Positions 34,174 through 41,919 of a DNA stretch of 64,000 bases are shown here, in pieces; the stretch's first letter is position 1; every line of letters begins with the position of its first letter. The position numbers and the translations under genes are program-made. Origin of the DNA: Rubrivivax sp. (GTDB lineage: Bacteria > Pseudomonadota > Gammaproteobacteria > Burkholderiales > Burkholderiaceae_C); contig JALHPF010000028.1 in assembly GCA_022842595.1 (NCBI GenBank), positions 1 through 64,000 on the forward strand, given 5' to 3'. Below the pieces are notes generated by a model. It was given only the letters and a program-made list of their open reading frames with translations. It was not told where the DNA came from and did no database searches.

Positions 34174-35187
34174 ATGACCAGCACCGCCGGCCCACCGGTC
34201 TGCAACAGCGCCGGCACCTGGCAGATCAGCCGGCATGGCGACGTCGTGCAGGCACTGCGCGACCGCCGACTGGTGCCGCAGGGCCAGGCGGGCACCGACC
34301 CATTGGCGCACCGATGGCTGCATGCCGCCGTCGCGCAGGCGCTGTCGGCCGACCGGCTGCAGGCCTGGCGCCAGGGCTTTTCAGACCAGGCCCACGCGCT
34401 TTTGCTCGCGCTGCCGACCGGGGTGTCGAAAGACGCCCCGATCGACCTGGTGCAGGGACTGGCCGAACCCTGGTCGCAGGCGGTGGCCACGCAGGTGTGC
34501 GGCGTGCCCGCCGAACAGGCCCGGGCCTGTGAACGCCTGGCGCAACTGCTCTACCTGGCCGCGGCGCAGGCCGACAGCGGCCAGCCCACGGCCGCAGCGA
34601 CGGACGCCGCCGCACAACTGGCGGGACGTCTGGCCGGCCTGCCCTGTCGGCCCGGCGGGGTGGCCGATGTGCAGGCCTACGTGGCCCTTTCGCAGACGCT
34701 GCCGGCGCTGCTGGCTGGCGCCTGGCTGGCGTTGCTGCGTGATGAGCAGGCACTCGCGCACCTGCTGGCGGCACCGCATGACACAGCCTCCTTTACTGAC
34801 GAGTTATTGCGCCTGGGCAGCCCCGCCCAGGTGGTGTTCCGCGAGGCCACCTGCGACCTGGAAATAGGCGAAGCGAAGCTGCGCCGCGGCGACCAGGTCG
34901 ATCTGCTGCTGGCGGCTGCCAACCGCGACGCGCAGCAGTTTCCCGATCCCCATCGGCTCGTCCCCGGGCGCACCCAGCCAGCGCAAGTGGGCCTGGGCGC
35001 CGGGCTTCACCACTGCGCGGGCGCCGCGCTGGTGCGGCTGGCGCTGGTGGTGGCCACGCAAGCCCTTCTGGAGCGTTGCAGGCAGATCGCTCTGGCCCGA
35101 CCAGGCGCGGCCGAACTGGCGTGGCGCGGTGGTCATGCGATGCGGGCGCCGGCGCAGTTGCCCGTGCATTGGCAGGCAAGACCCTGA
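34174..35187 (+). CDS. short cytochrome P450-like protein
   Basis: A 337-residue protein, shorter than the usual 390-420 of bacterial P450s. The heme-thiolate loop is clear, with Cys281 in 'VGLGAGLHHCAGAALVRLAL'. The usual Phe of FGxGxHxCxG is Leu. The K-helix ExxR is in 'FTDELLRLGSPAQVVFREAT'. The meander region 'GDQVDLLLAAANRDAQQFPD' and 'PHRLVPGR' fits the CYP pattern. The I-helix lacks the usual A-G-x-D/E-T motif ('LPALLAGAWLALLRDEQ'), and the N-terminal beta region is trimmed. Catalytic activity is therefore uncertain. It is divergent from mtoX. Confidence 0.82.
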   Translation: MTSTAGPPVCNSAGTWQISRHGDVVQALRDRRLVPQGQAGTDPLAHRWLHAAVAQALSADRLQAWRQGFSDQAHALLLALPTGVSKDAPIDLVQGLAEPWSQAVATQVCGVPAEQARACERLAQLLYLAAAQADSGQPTAAATDAAAQLAGRLAGLPCRPGGVADVQAYVALSQTLPALLAGAWLALLRDEQALAHLLAAPHDTASFTDELLRLGSPAQVVFREATCDLEIGEAKLRRGDQVDLLLAAANRDAQQFPDPHRLVPGRTQPAQVGLGAGLHHCAGAALVRLALVVATQALLERCRQIALARPGAAELAWRGGHAMRAPAQLPVHWQARP

Positions 35188-35281
35188 CGCCCGCAAAGGG
35201 CGGCCTTTCGCACCCGTTCGAGCCGATTCGCGATCCTTCGCGCACGAGTGTCCGCATGCGTGGGGAAGGCTGCCTGCGCCT

Positions 35282-35302
35282 GTCGTCAGTCTGTGTGACG
35301 AC
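35282..35302. other. inverted repeat downstream of the P450 gene
   Basis: GTCGTCA (35282-35288) and TGACGAC (35296-35302) form 7-bp perfect arms around a 7-nt centre, followed closely by a second small inverted repeat, CGATC-N6-GATCG. It lies 95 bp after the P450 stop and about 85 bp before a small reading frame, so it could be an operator or an RNA hairpin. No T-tract follows. Confidence 0.4.
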
Positions 35303-35386
35303 CCCGATCGTGGCTGATCGGCCAATGAGTCCACGCCCTGCAAGGCGTACCTCTCGGCCCTTCGAACCACCTCAAGGAGAAAGCGC

Positions 35387-35512
35387 ATGAACACCCGCTT
35401 GCGCATTGCCGCACTGGCCGCCCTGAGGGCCTGCGTCGTCACGGCCGTTGCAGCCCTCGAGAAAACTCAACCCCAGCGCGGGCACACCCTCGTGCCGACC
35501 GTCTGGCGCTGA
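35387..35512 (+). CDS. possible 41-residue exported peptide
   Basis: A short reading frame with an ideal Shine-Dalgarno (AAGGAGA at 35374-35380) encodes 41 residues. It has a basic start (MNTRLRIAALAALRAC), a hydrophobic stretch and a polar tail ('EKTQPQRGHTLVPTVWR'). This looks like a signal-peptide-bearing peptide, perhaps entericidin-like in size. It could equally be the 5' remnant of a decayed secreted-protein gene. The stop overlaps a small GC hairpin (TGGCGC-TGAA-GCGCCA). Confidence 0.4.
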   Translation: MNTRLRIAALAALRACVVTAVAALEKTQPQRGHTLVPTVWR

Positions 35513-35529
35513 AGCGCCAGAGCTTGGGC

Positions 35530-35988
35530 TCAGTCCTTGGCAGCCACCTTCAGCATGCGCTCATAGTCCTTGCGGTACTGCCGCGCCAGGCGCTGCTTGC
35601 GCGTGTCGGTGAGCAGCTTGCCCGAGACCTGGAAGAATTTCGATTCTTCCTCCTTCAGGTGGTGGCGCACCTTGTGCGCCAGTTCCCCCGCCTTGCTGCC
35701 CCAAGCCTCGCCTGCCGGGTCCAGGCCCTGCAGGTCCTCCACGAGTTCGTCCATCTCATGGTGTTCGGCCAGGGCATGGCGAGCGCTGTTCAGGCCCATG
35801 TCGAACATCAGCATCGGTACGTACAGATAGCGTTCTTCGGCTGCGGCATGCGCTGCCAGCTCGATGCGCAGTTCGCGGAACAAGGCTTGGCGCTTGTCCG
35901 CGTTCTTGGCCTGGGTGCGCACCAGGCTGCTGCACAAGGCTCGCTGCCTGGCATGGCTTGCGCGCAGCTCGTCGTAGAGGGTGGTCAT
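35530..35988 (-). CDS. hemerythrin HHE-domain protein
   Basis: A 152-residue all-helical protein. The di-iron ligands follow the HHE pattern: His in 'ELRASHARQR', His/Glu in 'ELAAHAAAEERYLY', His/Glu in 'ARHALAEHHEMDELV', and 'VRHHLKEEESKFF' as the last ligand set. Such proteins bind oxygen or nitric oxide, or act in iron-sulfur protection. It is 61 bp downstream of, and on the same strand as, a VOC gene and a second hemerythrin, suggesting a linked cluster near the FNR-controlled operon. Confidence 0.9.
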   Translation of the reverse strand: MTTLYDELRASHARQRALCSSLVRTQAKNADKRQALFRELRIELAAHAAAEERYLYVPMLMFDMGLNSARHALAEHHEMDELVEDLQGLDPAGEAWGSKAGELAHKVRHHLKEEESKFFQVSGKLLTDTRKQRLARQYRKDYERMLKVAAKD

Positions 35989-36049
35989 GGTGGCGATGCT
36001 GCCGGCGGTGGAGGGCTTCCGAGTTTGCCGCAGCTGGCCGCTCAGCCGT

Positions 36050-36529
36050 TCAGCCCCGCCTGGCGGCTTCGATCGCCGCGATCTCGATCTTCACCTTCTG
36101 CATCATCGCGGCGAAGGCCCGCTGGGCGGCGGCCCGGTCGGGGTCGGCGATGGCGTCCATCAGCACACGTGGGGTGATCTGCCACGACAGAACCCATTTG
36201 TCCTTGCACCAACCGCAGGCGCTGGCCTTGCCGCCGTTGTCGAGAATCGCATGCCACAGGCGGTCGGTCTCGGCCTGGTCGACGGTGGCGATCTGGAACG
36301 AGAAGGCTTCCGTCTGCGGAAATGCCGGGCCGCCGTTCAAGCCCAGACAGGAAATGCCTGCAACGGTGAATTCCACCGTCAGCACCCCGCCCTGCTGGCC
36401 CGACGGGTAGTCACCCGGGGCGTGATGAACGGCGTGCACGGCGCTGTCCGGGAAGGTGGTGGCATAGAACTGCGCGGCTTCCAGCGCCGTGCCGTCGTAC
36501 CAGAGGCAGATGGTGTTCTTGGGCTTCAC
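36050..36529 (-). CDS. PhnB-like VOC family protein
   Basis: A 159-residue protein from the GTG at 36529 with GGAGA 6 nt upstream. It fits the '3-demethylubiquinone-9 3-methyltransferase' (PhnB/YjdN-type) domain: 'NTICLWYDGTALEAAQFYAT', 'GVLTVEFTVAGISCLGLNGG', 'FSFQIATVDQAETDRLWHAI' and 'CGWCKDKWVLSWQITPRVL'. The family has a beta-alpha-beta-beta-beta fold; the enzymatic assignment in its name is not supported experimentally for most members. It lies between two hemerythrin genes on the same strand. Confidence 0.9.
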   Translation of the reverse strand: MKPKNTICLWYDGTALEAAQFYATTFPDSAVHAVHHAPGDYPSGQQGGVLTVEFTVAGISCLGLNGGPAFPQTEAFSFQIATVDQAETDRLWHAILDNGGKASACGWCKDKWVLSWQITPRVLMDAIADPDRAAAQRAFAAMMQKVKIEIAAIEAARRG

Positions 36530-36587
36530 GGCAGGTCTCCGGTGTCGCTTGGGAGCACGCAGCGTAGCGGCGCCAGGCCGCGTGCTT

Positions 36588-36971
36588 TCAGCCCCGGCCC
36601 GATGCAGCCCGGATGTGGCCCCGGGTCCAGAAGGTGACGAAGCGCTGCAGTTCGACGCGGTCGAAGAACTCGGTCGAGACCACCTCTTCGGCGAAGGCCT
36701 CGAACTCCTCGCACTCGGCCTGGTGGTCTTCAATGGCGTCGCTGTCGCCGGCATCCAGCCGCGAGGCCTCGTGCTGCAGATGCGCGCGGGCCTGCGCCTT
36801 GAAGGCCGACAGGGCTTCGTCGAAGCCGGTGGCATCGACCTCGCAGCAGTCGGCGAGCCGGGTGCATTGCGCCAGCAGGGCCTGATGTTCGGCGTCGATG
36901 CGGGCGTCGCCGGTGGCATCGCTCGCTGTCCAGACAGCCTCGGCGCAGGGCACGGCGGGGATGGCGTTCAC
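36588..36971 (-). CDS. bacteriohemerythrin-like protein
   Basis: A 127-residue hemerythrin. It follows the bacteriohemerythrin pattern 'DARIDAEHQALLAQCTRLAD' (first His/Asp region), 'HLQHEASRLDA' and 'IEDHQAECEEFEAFAEEV' (central histidines and glutamate), and 'FVTFWTRGHIRAAS' (last His). It is expected to bind O2 through a di-iron site, for storage, sensing or delivery. Its stop-proximal side faces the VOC gene, and its start is 3 bp from the stop of the operon encoding the NrfD complex, so it may be the distal gene of that transcript. Confidence 0.85.
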   Translation of the reverse strand: MNAIPAVPCAEAVWTASDATGDARIDAEHQALLAQCTRLADCCEVDATGFDEALSAFKAQARAHLQHEASRLDAGDSDAIEDHQAECEEFEAFAEEVVSTEFFDRVELQRFVTFWTRGHIRAASGRG

Positions 36972-36974
36972 GCG

Positions 36975-37400
36975 TCAGAACCCCAGTGACTCGACCAGGG
37001 CCAACAGGTCGGCGAAGCTGGCCGCACCCAGCCTGGCTGCCAGCGAGGGCTTGTCCAGGCCTTCACACTCGAACTTCGTCAGGCTGACCTCGAAGCCGAG
37101 CTCGCGAATCTCCAGCGGCGACATGAACCCAATGCCGCAGATGTGTGCGACGCACGCGCGCTCGGGCTCGCTCAGTTCCAGGCCATGGCAGCGCATCAGT
37201 TCCAGGTAGCGCTCGGCCGTGCGGTTGAGCCGGCCGCTGATGAGCAAGGTGTTGCCCTGCCCTTCGGTCAGCTTGGCCAGCGGCGGGCCGAAGAAGACCT
37301 GTGTCTTGCCGACGCGGCGGGTCTGGTCCTCAGGCGCCAGGGCCGGGGCGACCCAGGTCGGGTCGCCACGTTCCGGCTGGGGGCTGGGCGTGGCATCCAT
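36975..37400 (-). CDS. unknown protein ending the FeS-NrfD-cytochrome operon
   Basis: A 141-residue cytosolic protein. Its ATG at 37400 shares one base with the stop of the cytochrome gene, so translation is coupled. No heme or FeS motif is complete: there are three scattered cysteines ('LMRCHGLELSEPERACVAHI', 'KFECEGLD'). The rest is helical, with 'FFGPPLAKLTEGQGNTLLIS' near the start. I do not recognise the family. Context suggests an accessory or maturation role for the membrane complex. Confidence 0.65.
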   Translation of the reverse strand: MDATPSPQPERGDPTWVAPALAPEDQTRRVGKTQVFFGPPLAKLTEGQGNTLLISGRLNRTAERYLELMRCHGLELSEPERACVAHICGIGFMSPLEIRELGFEVSLTKFECEGLDKPSLAARLGAASFADLLALVESLGF

Positions 37401-38224
37401 CAGTGGGCGATCGGGTGGGTTTTCTCGAACTCCGCGCTCTTCATGCCCTTGGGCAACTGCGGCGGCGGTTCGGGTTGCAGCTGGGCGAAGCCGCGGTTGC
37501 GTGCGCCGTCCTGCACGTTGTGCGGGTTGTGGCATTCGGAGCAGGTGAACCAGCGCTTCTTGCCGGTGCTGGTGAAGTCGCCGATGCGCTTGCCGTGGAT
37601 GCCGTCGCGCCAGTCGCGCAGCTTGTCGCCGTGGCACTTGCCGCACAGCGATTGCGGCTCGTCCATGCTGATGGGCTTGCCGAAGTTGTCGGTGAACTTG
37701 TTGCGCTGGGTGGTGTGGTGGCAGTCCAGGCACCAGATGCCGCCACGGCCATGCTGGAAGTCCTTCAGCTCGGGCATCATGGCTTCCATCGTGGGGATGG
37801 GCGTCGCTTCCTTGCTGGTGGGGAAGCCCTTGGGGTAGGTGCCGTTGTGGCAGGCCGTGCCGCAGGCCGCCAGCTGCTTCAGGTGGGGCGTGCGCGGCGA
37901 CACGACGGCATGGCCTTCGGGGATGTTGTCCATGTTCGGCATCTTCGCCATGGCTACGGTGCCGTCGTATGGGTCGCCGTACCAGAGTGCCGCGCCGGTG
38001 GTGGGCGAGCACTTCACGTTGGGCAAGCCAGGCTTCAGTTCGCGCTGGGTGACATCTGTGGCGCCCTTGCGGCCTTCAAAGCAGACTACGTCCTTCTTCT
38101 CGGCGGCTGCGGTCGGTGCGGGGGCGGGGGCGTCGGGCGCGTTCTGCGCCATCACGGACAGGAGCACCGCCGCGCCCAGCGCGAGCAGCACGGCAGGAAC
38201 AGCAATGCGCTTCATGGTGTTCAC
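37400..38224 (-). CDS. periplasmic four-heme cytochrome c
   Basis: A 274-residue protein with a signal anchor at residues 5-27. Four heme-binding motifs are visible: CGTACH, which has the unusual CX3CH spacing, then CLDCH, CGKCH and CSECH. Extra histidines ('FQHGRGG', 'CHHTTQRNKF', 'DGIHGKRIGDF', 'ECHNPHNV') are probable distal ligands. It is 1 bp downstream of the NrfD gene, so it is part of one complex. The size and module resemble periplasmic cytochromes partnering NrfC/NrfD-type proteins (DsrJ-like or Mcc/Sir-like systems), but no specific family is certain. Confidence 0.85.
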   Translation of the reverse strand: MNTMKRIAVPAVLLALGAAVLLSVMAQNAPDAPAPAPTAAAEKKDVVCFEGRKGATDVTQRELKPGLPNVKCSPTTGAALWYGDPYDGTVAMAKMPNMDNIPEGHAVVSPRTPHLKQLAACGTACHNGTYPKGFPTSKEATPIPTMEAMMPELKDFQHGRGGIWCLDCHHTTQRNKFTDNFGKPISMDEPQSLCGKCHGDKLRDWRDGIHGKRIGDFTSTGKKRWFTCSECHNPHNVQDGARNRGFAQLQPEPPPQLPKGMKSAEFEKTHPIAH

Positions 38225-38225
38225 T

Positions 38226-39431
38226 TCAGGCGGCCGCAGGGGCCTTGATGTCGCCCAGCAAGATGCCGATGGCGCCCTTGAGCAGGATGGTCAGGATGAA
38301 GAAGCCGAAGGCCCAGATGCCCAGCGTCATCAGCCATTCGACGAAGGTCGGGAAGTACTCGGTGACCTCGCCGATGGGCGATGGGATGAAGCCCGGCACG
38401 ACCAGGCCCATGCCCTTCTCGATCCAGATGCCGGCGAAGGCCATGGCGCAGACGATCGGCAGGCGCTTCATGTCGTTGCGCACCTTCGGGATCAGCAGCA
38501 GCACGAACGACACCACCATCAGCGCCACGGCGCTCCAGAACCAGGGCACCAGGCTGGTGAGGCCGTGCAGGCCGAACATCAGGTAGTACAGGCCGTTGGC
38601 GTGTTCGGTGCGGGCATAGAGCTCGACCACGACTTCCGACAGCGTCAGGAACAGCGCCAGGCCCAGACACCAGGTGACGATGGTGGTGAGCAGCTTGATC
38701 GCGCTGTCGTCGATCCAGAACTTGGTGTTGTTGCGGATGATGAGGAAAGCGATGATGATCAACGCCGGCCCGGCCGCGAACGCGGTGACGATGAAGCGGA
38801 TGGGCATCATGCTGTGGAACCACATCGGCCGCGACGGGTTGGTGGCCAGCAGGAATGCCGTCACCGTGTGGATCGACAGCGCCCAGACGATCGACACGTA
38901 CACCAGCGGCAGGAAGAACTTCTTGTTCACCGGCTTGCCCGTGTACTTCGAGTACAGGTACCAGAAGCCGATGATCGAATTCAGGAACAGGTAGCCGTTC
39001 AGCACCAGCACGTCCCACCCCAGCATCGACGAGAAGCTGTAGATGCCCATGGGCGGCACCATGTGCCACAGCCGGTCGGGCCGGCCCATGTGGGCGAAGA
39101 CGAACATCATCACCATGATCACGGCCGAGATGGCCAGCATTTCGCCGAGCACGGTGACCTTGTGCATGCCTTCGTGGTGGTACACGTAGGCCGGGAAGAC
39201 GATGGTCACCGCCCCCGCGGCCACGCCCACCAGGAACACCAGGTTGGCCAGGTACAGGCCGTCGTGGATCTGGCTGGTGAGGCCGGTGACGATCAGGCCT
39301 TCGGTGTTCTGCAGGTAATACACGTAGAGCATGCCCACGATGAGCAGCGCGAGCAGGCCCATCCAGGCGTAGAACTTCGCACCACCCTTGAGCACGTAGC
39401 GGACATAGTCGACAGCAAATCGGGCCAGCAC
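38226..39431 (-). CDS. NrfD/PsrC-family quinone-interacting membrane subunit
   Basis: A 401-residue polytopic protein from the GTG at 39431 (GAGGAG upstream). About ten hydrophobic helices are spread over its length, including 'WMGLLALLIVGMLYVYYL', 'MLAISAVIMVMMFVFAHMGR' and 'VALMVVSFVLLLIP'. The 'GRPDRLWHMVPPMGIYSFSS' and 'MGWDVLVLNGYLFLN'-type loops are characteristic of the NrfD family, which exchanges electrons between quinol and an FeS partner. It lies between the FeS and cytochrome genes. No molybdopterin catalytic subunit is adjacent. Confidence 0.92.
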   Translation of the reverse strand: MLARFAVDYVRYVLKGGAKFYAWMGLLALLIVGMLYVYYLQNTEGLIVTGLTSQIHDGLYLANLVFLVGVAAGAVTIVFPAYVYHHEGMHKVTVLGEMLAISAVIMVMMFVFAHMGRPDRLWHMVPPMGIYSFSSMLGWDVLVLNGYLFLNSIIGFWYLYSKYTGKPVNKKFFLPLVYVSIVWALSIHTVTAFLLATNPSRPMWFHSMMPIRFIVTAFAAGPALIIIAFLIIRNNTKFWIDDSAIKLLTTIVTWCLGLALFLTLSEVVVELYARTEHANGLYYLMFGLHGLTSLVPWFWSAVALMVVSFVLLLIPKVRNDMKRLPIVCAMAFAGIWIEKGMGLVVPGFIPSPIGEVTEYFPTFVEWLMTLGIWAFGFFILTILLKGAIGILLGDIKAPAAA

Positions 39432-39442
39432 GGTGCGGCTCC

Positions 39443-40549
39443 TCAGTCGTAGAAGTAGAAGAACTTCGGGAAGGTGTTCAGTTCGGCCTTCAGCCGGAAC
39501 ACGTTCTTGCGCGCGAGCACCTTGCTGACCTCGCTTTCCGGGTCGAGCAGGTTGCCGAACTTGCGCGCGCCCACCGGGCAGACCTCGACGCAGGCCGGGT
39601 AACGGCCATGGCGTGTGCGCTGCAGGCACCAGTGGCACTTCTCGACGACACCACGCATGCGCGGCCGGTTGCCCAGGTAGTGGGTAACCGGGTTCATGGC
39701 TTCCTTGGGCAGCACCGGCGTCGTCAGGTTGAAGCGCCGCGCCCAGTAGGGGCAGGCGTTCATGCACATCTTGCAGCCGATGCACCAGTTGTAGTCGATG
39801 ACCACGGGGCCGTCGGCCTCGCGGTAGGTGGTGCGTACCGGGCACACCTTCACGCAGGGCGGCTTCTCGCACTGCATGCAGGCGATCGGCATGTAGGTGG
39901 CTTCCTTTTCAGGCACGGCCTTGGGCTCGTAGTAGTGCTGGCCCTCCATCTGCACACCGGAAGGCGAATAGGCGTTGCCACCCACCTGGATGCCCAGGCC
40001 TTCGGGGTAGCCCTGGTTCATCTTCTCGCCGGTGAATTCGCCGCGCTCCATGCGCAGCACCTGGATCCACTCGATGCGTTCACCCGGCTTGTCACCGCGC
40101 GACTGGTTGTTTTCCTCGACGCAGGCCTTCACGCAGCGGCGGCAGCCGATGCACTTGCGGATGTTCAGCGCATAGCCCATCAGCACACCGGGCTGGGCTT
40201 CGGTGATGTCGACCGAGACCTTCTTGCCGTATTCGGCGGCATGGCGCTTTTCCAGGCGCAGGCGGGCCTCGTTCTTCTCGTCCTGCGTCATCAGCCGGTA
40301 GTTCTTCTGGAAGTGCTCGGCCCATTCGATAGACGCCTTGGCGTCGTCGGACGCGGCCATCAGCGCGCCGGTACCCATCAGCGAGGACAGGCTGAGCATG
40401 CCGCTGGAGCGCAGGAAACTGCGGCGCGACGGCTGGGTTGCCATCGGGACCGCCGCAGGGTCGGCGGAAGCGGGAGGACTGGCACAGGCGCAGCCAGCGG
40501 CCGCGCATGCGGGCACTTTCTGGCCGGTTGATTCGATGGGTGGGGACAC
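39443..40549 (-). CDS. Tat-exported ferredoxin-like subunit with four [4Fe-4S] clusters
   Basis: A 368-residue DsrO/NrfC/HybA-type protein. A Tat signal 'SRRSFLRSSGMLSLSSLM' occurs about 40 residues from the start, preceded by an unusual Cys/Ala-rich leader. Four cluster motifs follow: 'CIGCRRCVKAC', 'CMQCEKPPCVKVCP', 'CIGCKMCMNACP', and 'CHWC' with 'ACVEVCP'. It is the first gene of an operon with NrfD, the four-heme cytochrome and a small unknown protein. It would relay electrons between NrfD and the cytochrome or a missing catalytic subunit. An FNR-type box lies about 90 bp upstream. Confidence 0.92.
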   Translation of the reverse strand: MSPPIESTGQKVPACAAAGCACASPPASADPAAVPMATQPSRRSFLRSSGMLSLSSLMGTGALMAASDDAKASIEWAEHFQKNYRLMTQDEKNEARLRLEKRHAAEYGKKVSVDITEAQPGVLMGYALNIRKCIGCRRCVKACVEENNQSRGDKPGERIEWIQVLRMERGEFTGEKMNQGYPEGLGIQVGGNAYSPSGVQMEGQHYYEPKAVPEKEATYMPIACMQCEKPPCVKVCPVRTTYREADGPVVIDYNWCIGCKMCMNACPYWARRFNLTTPVLPKEAMNPVTHYLGNRPRMRGVVEKCHWCLQRTRHGRYPACVEVCPVGARKFGNLLDPESEVSKVLARKNVFRLKAELNTFPKFFYFYD

Positions 40550-40637
40550 GGGGGCCTCGCTGACGGAGTTCGCGCACGGGCAACGCCGATGCGATCAGAT
40601 TCCGACCCGATGGTCTGGCAGATGGTTGGCTCGTTCT

Positions 40638-40651
40638 TTGAGCGGCATCAA
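40638..40651 (-). promoter_or_regulatory. FNR/Crp-type box upstream of the FeS-NrfD operon
   Basis: TTGAGCGGCATCAA matches the FNR consensus TTGAT-N4-ATCAA with one mismatch. It lies 89 bp upstream of the FeS subunit start, within the 300-bp gap between this operon and the fds operon. That position permits class II activation with a leader of about 50 nt, although I could not identify a convincing -10. The rest of the gap (40550-40853) shows no gene. Confidence 0.65.
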
Positions 40652-40853
40652 GTCAACCCAAATCGCTGACTTCGCCGAAAAGCGGCGCGGCGGTCGAACA
40701 ACAGGCTGCAGGCGCGGGCTTCGCGGCTGGGCAACCGGATGGCCGCTTGCGCGCCAACCATTGCTGCGGCCAGCCCGTCCATGCAACGGCGGCCAGACCT
40801 GAACGCGCGGCTGCGCGACAGCGGCGGGCGCCGGCACGTCAGGATCCTTGTGA

Positions 40854-41078
40854 TCAGCCGGGCGCCGACATCCTGTCGCGTATCGCTTCCAGGACCAGCG
40901 GTCGCAATCCTGCGCCCTGGTGATGCTGCACATGCAACTGCAGTGTGCGGCGCATGCGCGGTTCCCAATAGCGCTGCAGGTGCTGGGCAACGCCATCGCG
41001 GGCTTCGTCCTGATCGGGCATCGCCTCGAAGAACTCCGCGATGCGGTTGGCCATGTGCAGGAGGTTCTCAATGTCCAT
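40854..41078 (-). CDS. fdsD: formate dehydrogenase delta subunit
   Basis: A 74-residue protein beginning MDIENLLHMANRIAEFFEAM, which fits the FdsD family: 'HMANQIA-FF', 'GVAQHLQRYWEPRMR' and the tail 'LVLEAIRDRM'. FdsD is needed for an active NAD-dependent formate dehydrogenase in related bacteria. The start overlaps the 3' end of fdsC by 11 nt. It is the last gene of the fdsGBACD operon. Confidence 0.9.
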   Translation of the reverse strand: MDIENLLHMANRIAEFFEAMPDQDEARDGVAQHLQRYWEPRMRRTLQLHVQHHQGAGLRPLVLEAIRDRMSAPG

Positions 41079-41919
41079 GTTCGGCTGCCTGGGTCGGGTC
41101 GGCGGGCTGGAAGCGCTCCGCGAAGGTGTAGGCCACGGCATCGTCGCCGCGGACGAAGCCGGCCAAGGCCACCCCCAGGCCCTGTGCGGTGTCCACCGCC
41201 AGCCGGGTGGGCGCCGACACGGCGGCCAGCAGGCCGACGCCGGCGGCTGCCGTCTTCTGCACCATTTCAAAGCTGGCTCGGCTGGTGATGCAGAAGAAGC
41301 CGTCAGCGGCCGGCAGCCCGGCACGCACCACGGCGCCGACGAGCTTGTCCAGCGCGTTGTGGCGGCCCACGTCTTCGCGCAGCAGGGCCACGTAGCCATC
41401 GCGTCGGCACCAGGCCGCTGCATGGGTGGCACCCGTCAGCTGCTGCAGGGCCTGGTGACCACGCAGTTCGCGTTGCGCGCGCGCCAGCGCTGCCATCGAC
41501 AGCTTCAAGGCCGGCACGGTGGCCAGCGCGCGTCGCACCTGGGCCAGCTGCTCGGTGCCGCACAGGCCGCAGCCAGTGCGGCCGGCCAGCGTGCGGCGCC
41601 GTTCCCGCAGCCGCCAGGCGCTGGCCGACGACACCTCCAGATGCACCTCGATGCCCAGCTCGACCGGTTCCACGTCCACGCCGTAGAGCTCGGACTCGTC
41701 GTCGAGCAGGCCTTCGGTCAGCGCGAAGCCGAGCGCGAAGTCTTCCAGGTCGGCCGGCGTGGCCAGCATCACCGCATGCGATACGCCGTTGAACACCAGC
41801 GAGACCGGCACCTCTTCAGCCAGCCAGTCGGTCTGGGCCTGAACCGCGCCGCCGCGGTGCGCGACGACATCGGCCCGGCTCACGCCTGGCGGCAGCAGCA
41901 CGGCATCGTCGCGCTTCAC
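41068..41919 (-). CDS. fdsC: FdhD-family sulfurtransferase for formate dehydrogenase
   Basis: A 283-residue protein from a GTG at 41919 overlapping the fdsA stop as GTGA. The FdhD features are 'DFALGFALTEGLL', the Cys pair in 'GRTGCGLCGTEQL' that carries persulfide, 'DVGRHNALDKLVGA' and 'FCITSRASFEMVQKTAAAG'. It transfers sulfur from a cysteine desulfurase to the molybdenum cofactor of the alpha subunit, making FDH active. Its place between fdsA and fdsD is the usual one. Confidence 0.93.
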   Translation of the reverse strand: MKRDDAVLLPPGVSRADVVAHRGGAVQAQTDWLAEEVPVSLVFNGVSHAVMLATPADLEDFALGFALTEGLLDDESELYGVDVEPVELGIEVHLEVSSASAWRLRERRRTLAGRTGCGLCGTEQLAQVRRALATVPALKLSMAALARAQRELRGHQALQQLTGATHAAAWCRRDGYVALLREDVGRHNALDKLVGAVVRAGLPAADGFFCITSRASFEMVQKTAAAGVGLLAAVSAPTRLAVDTAQGLGVALAGFVRGDDAVAYTFAERFQPADPTQAAEHGH

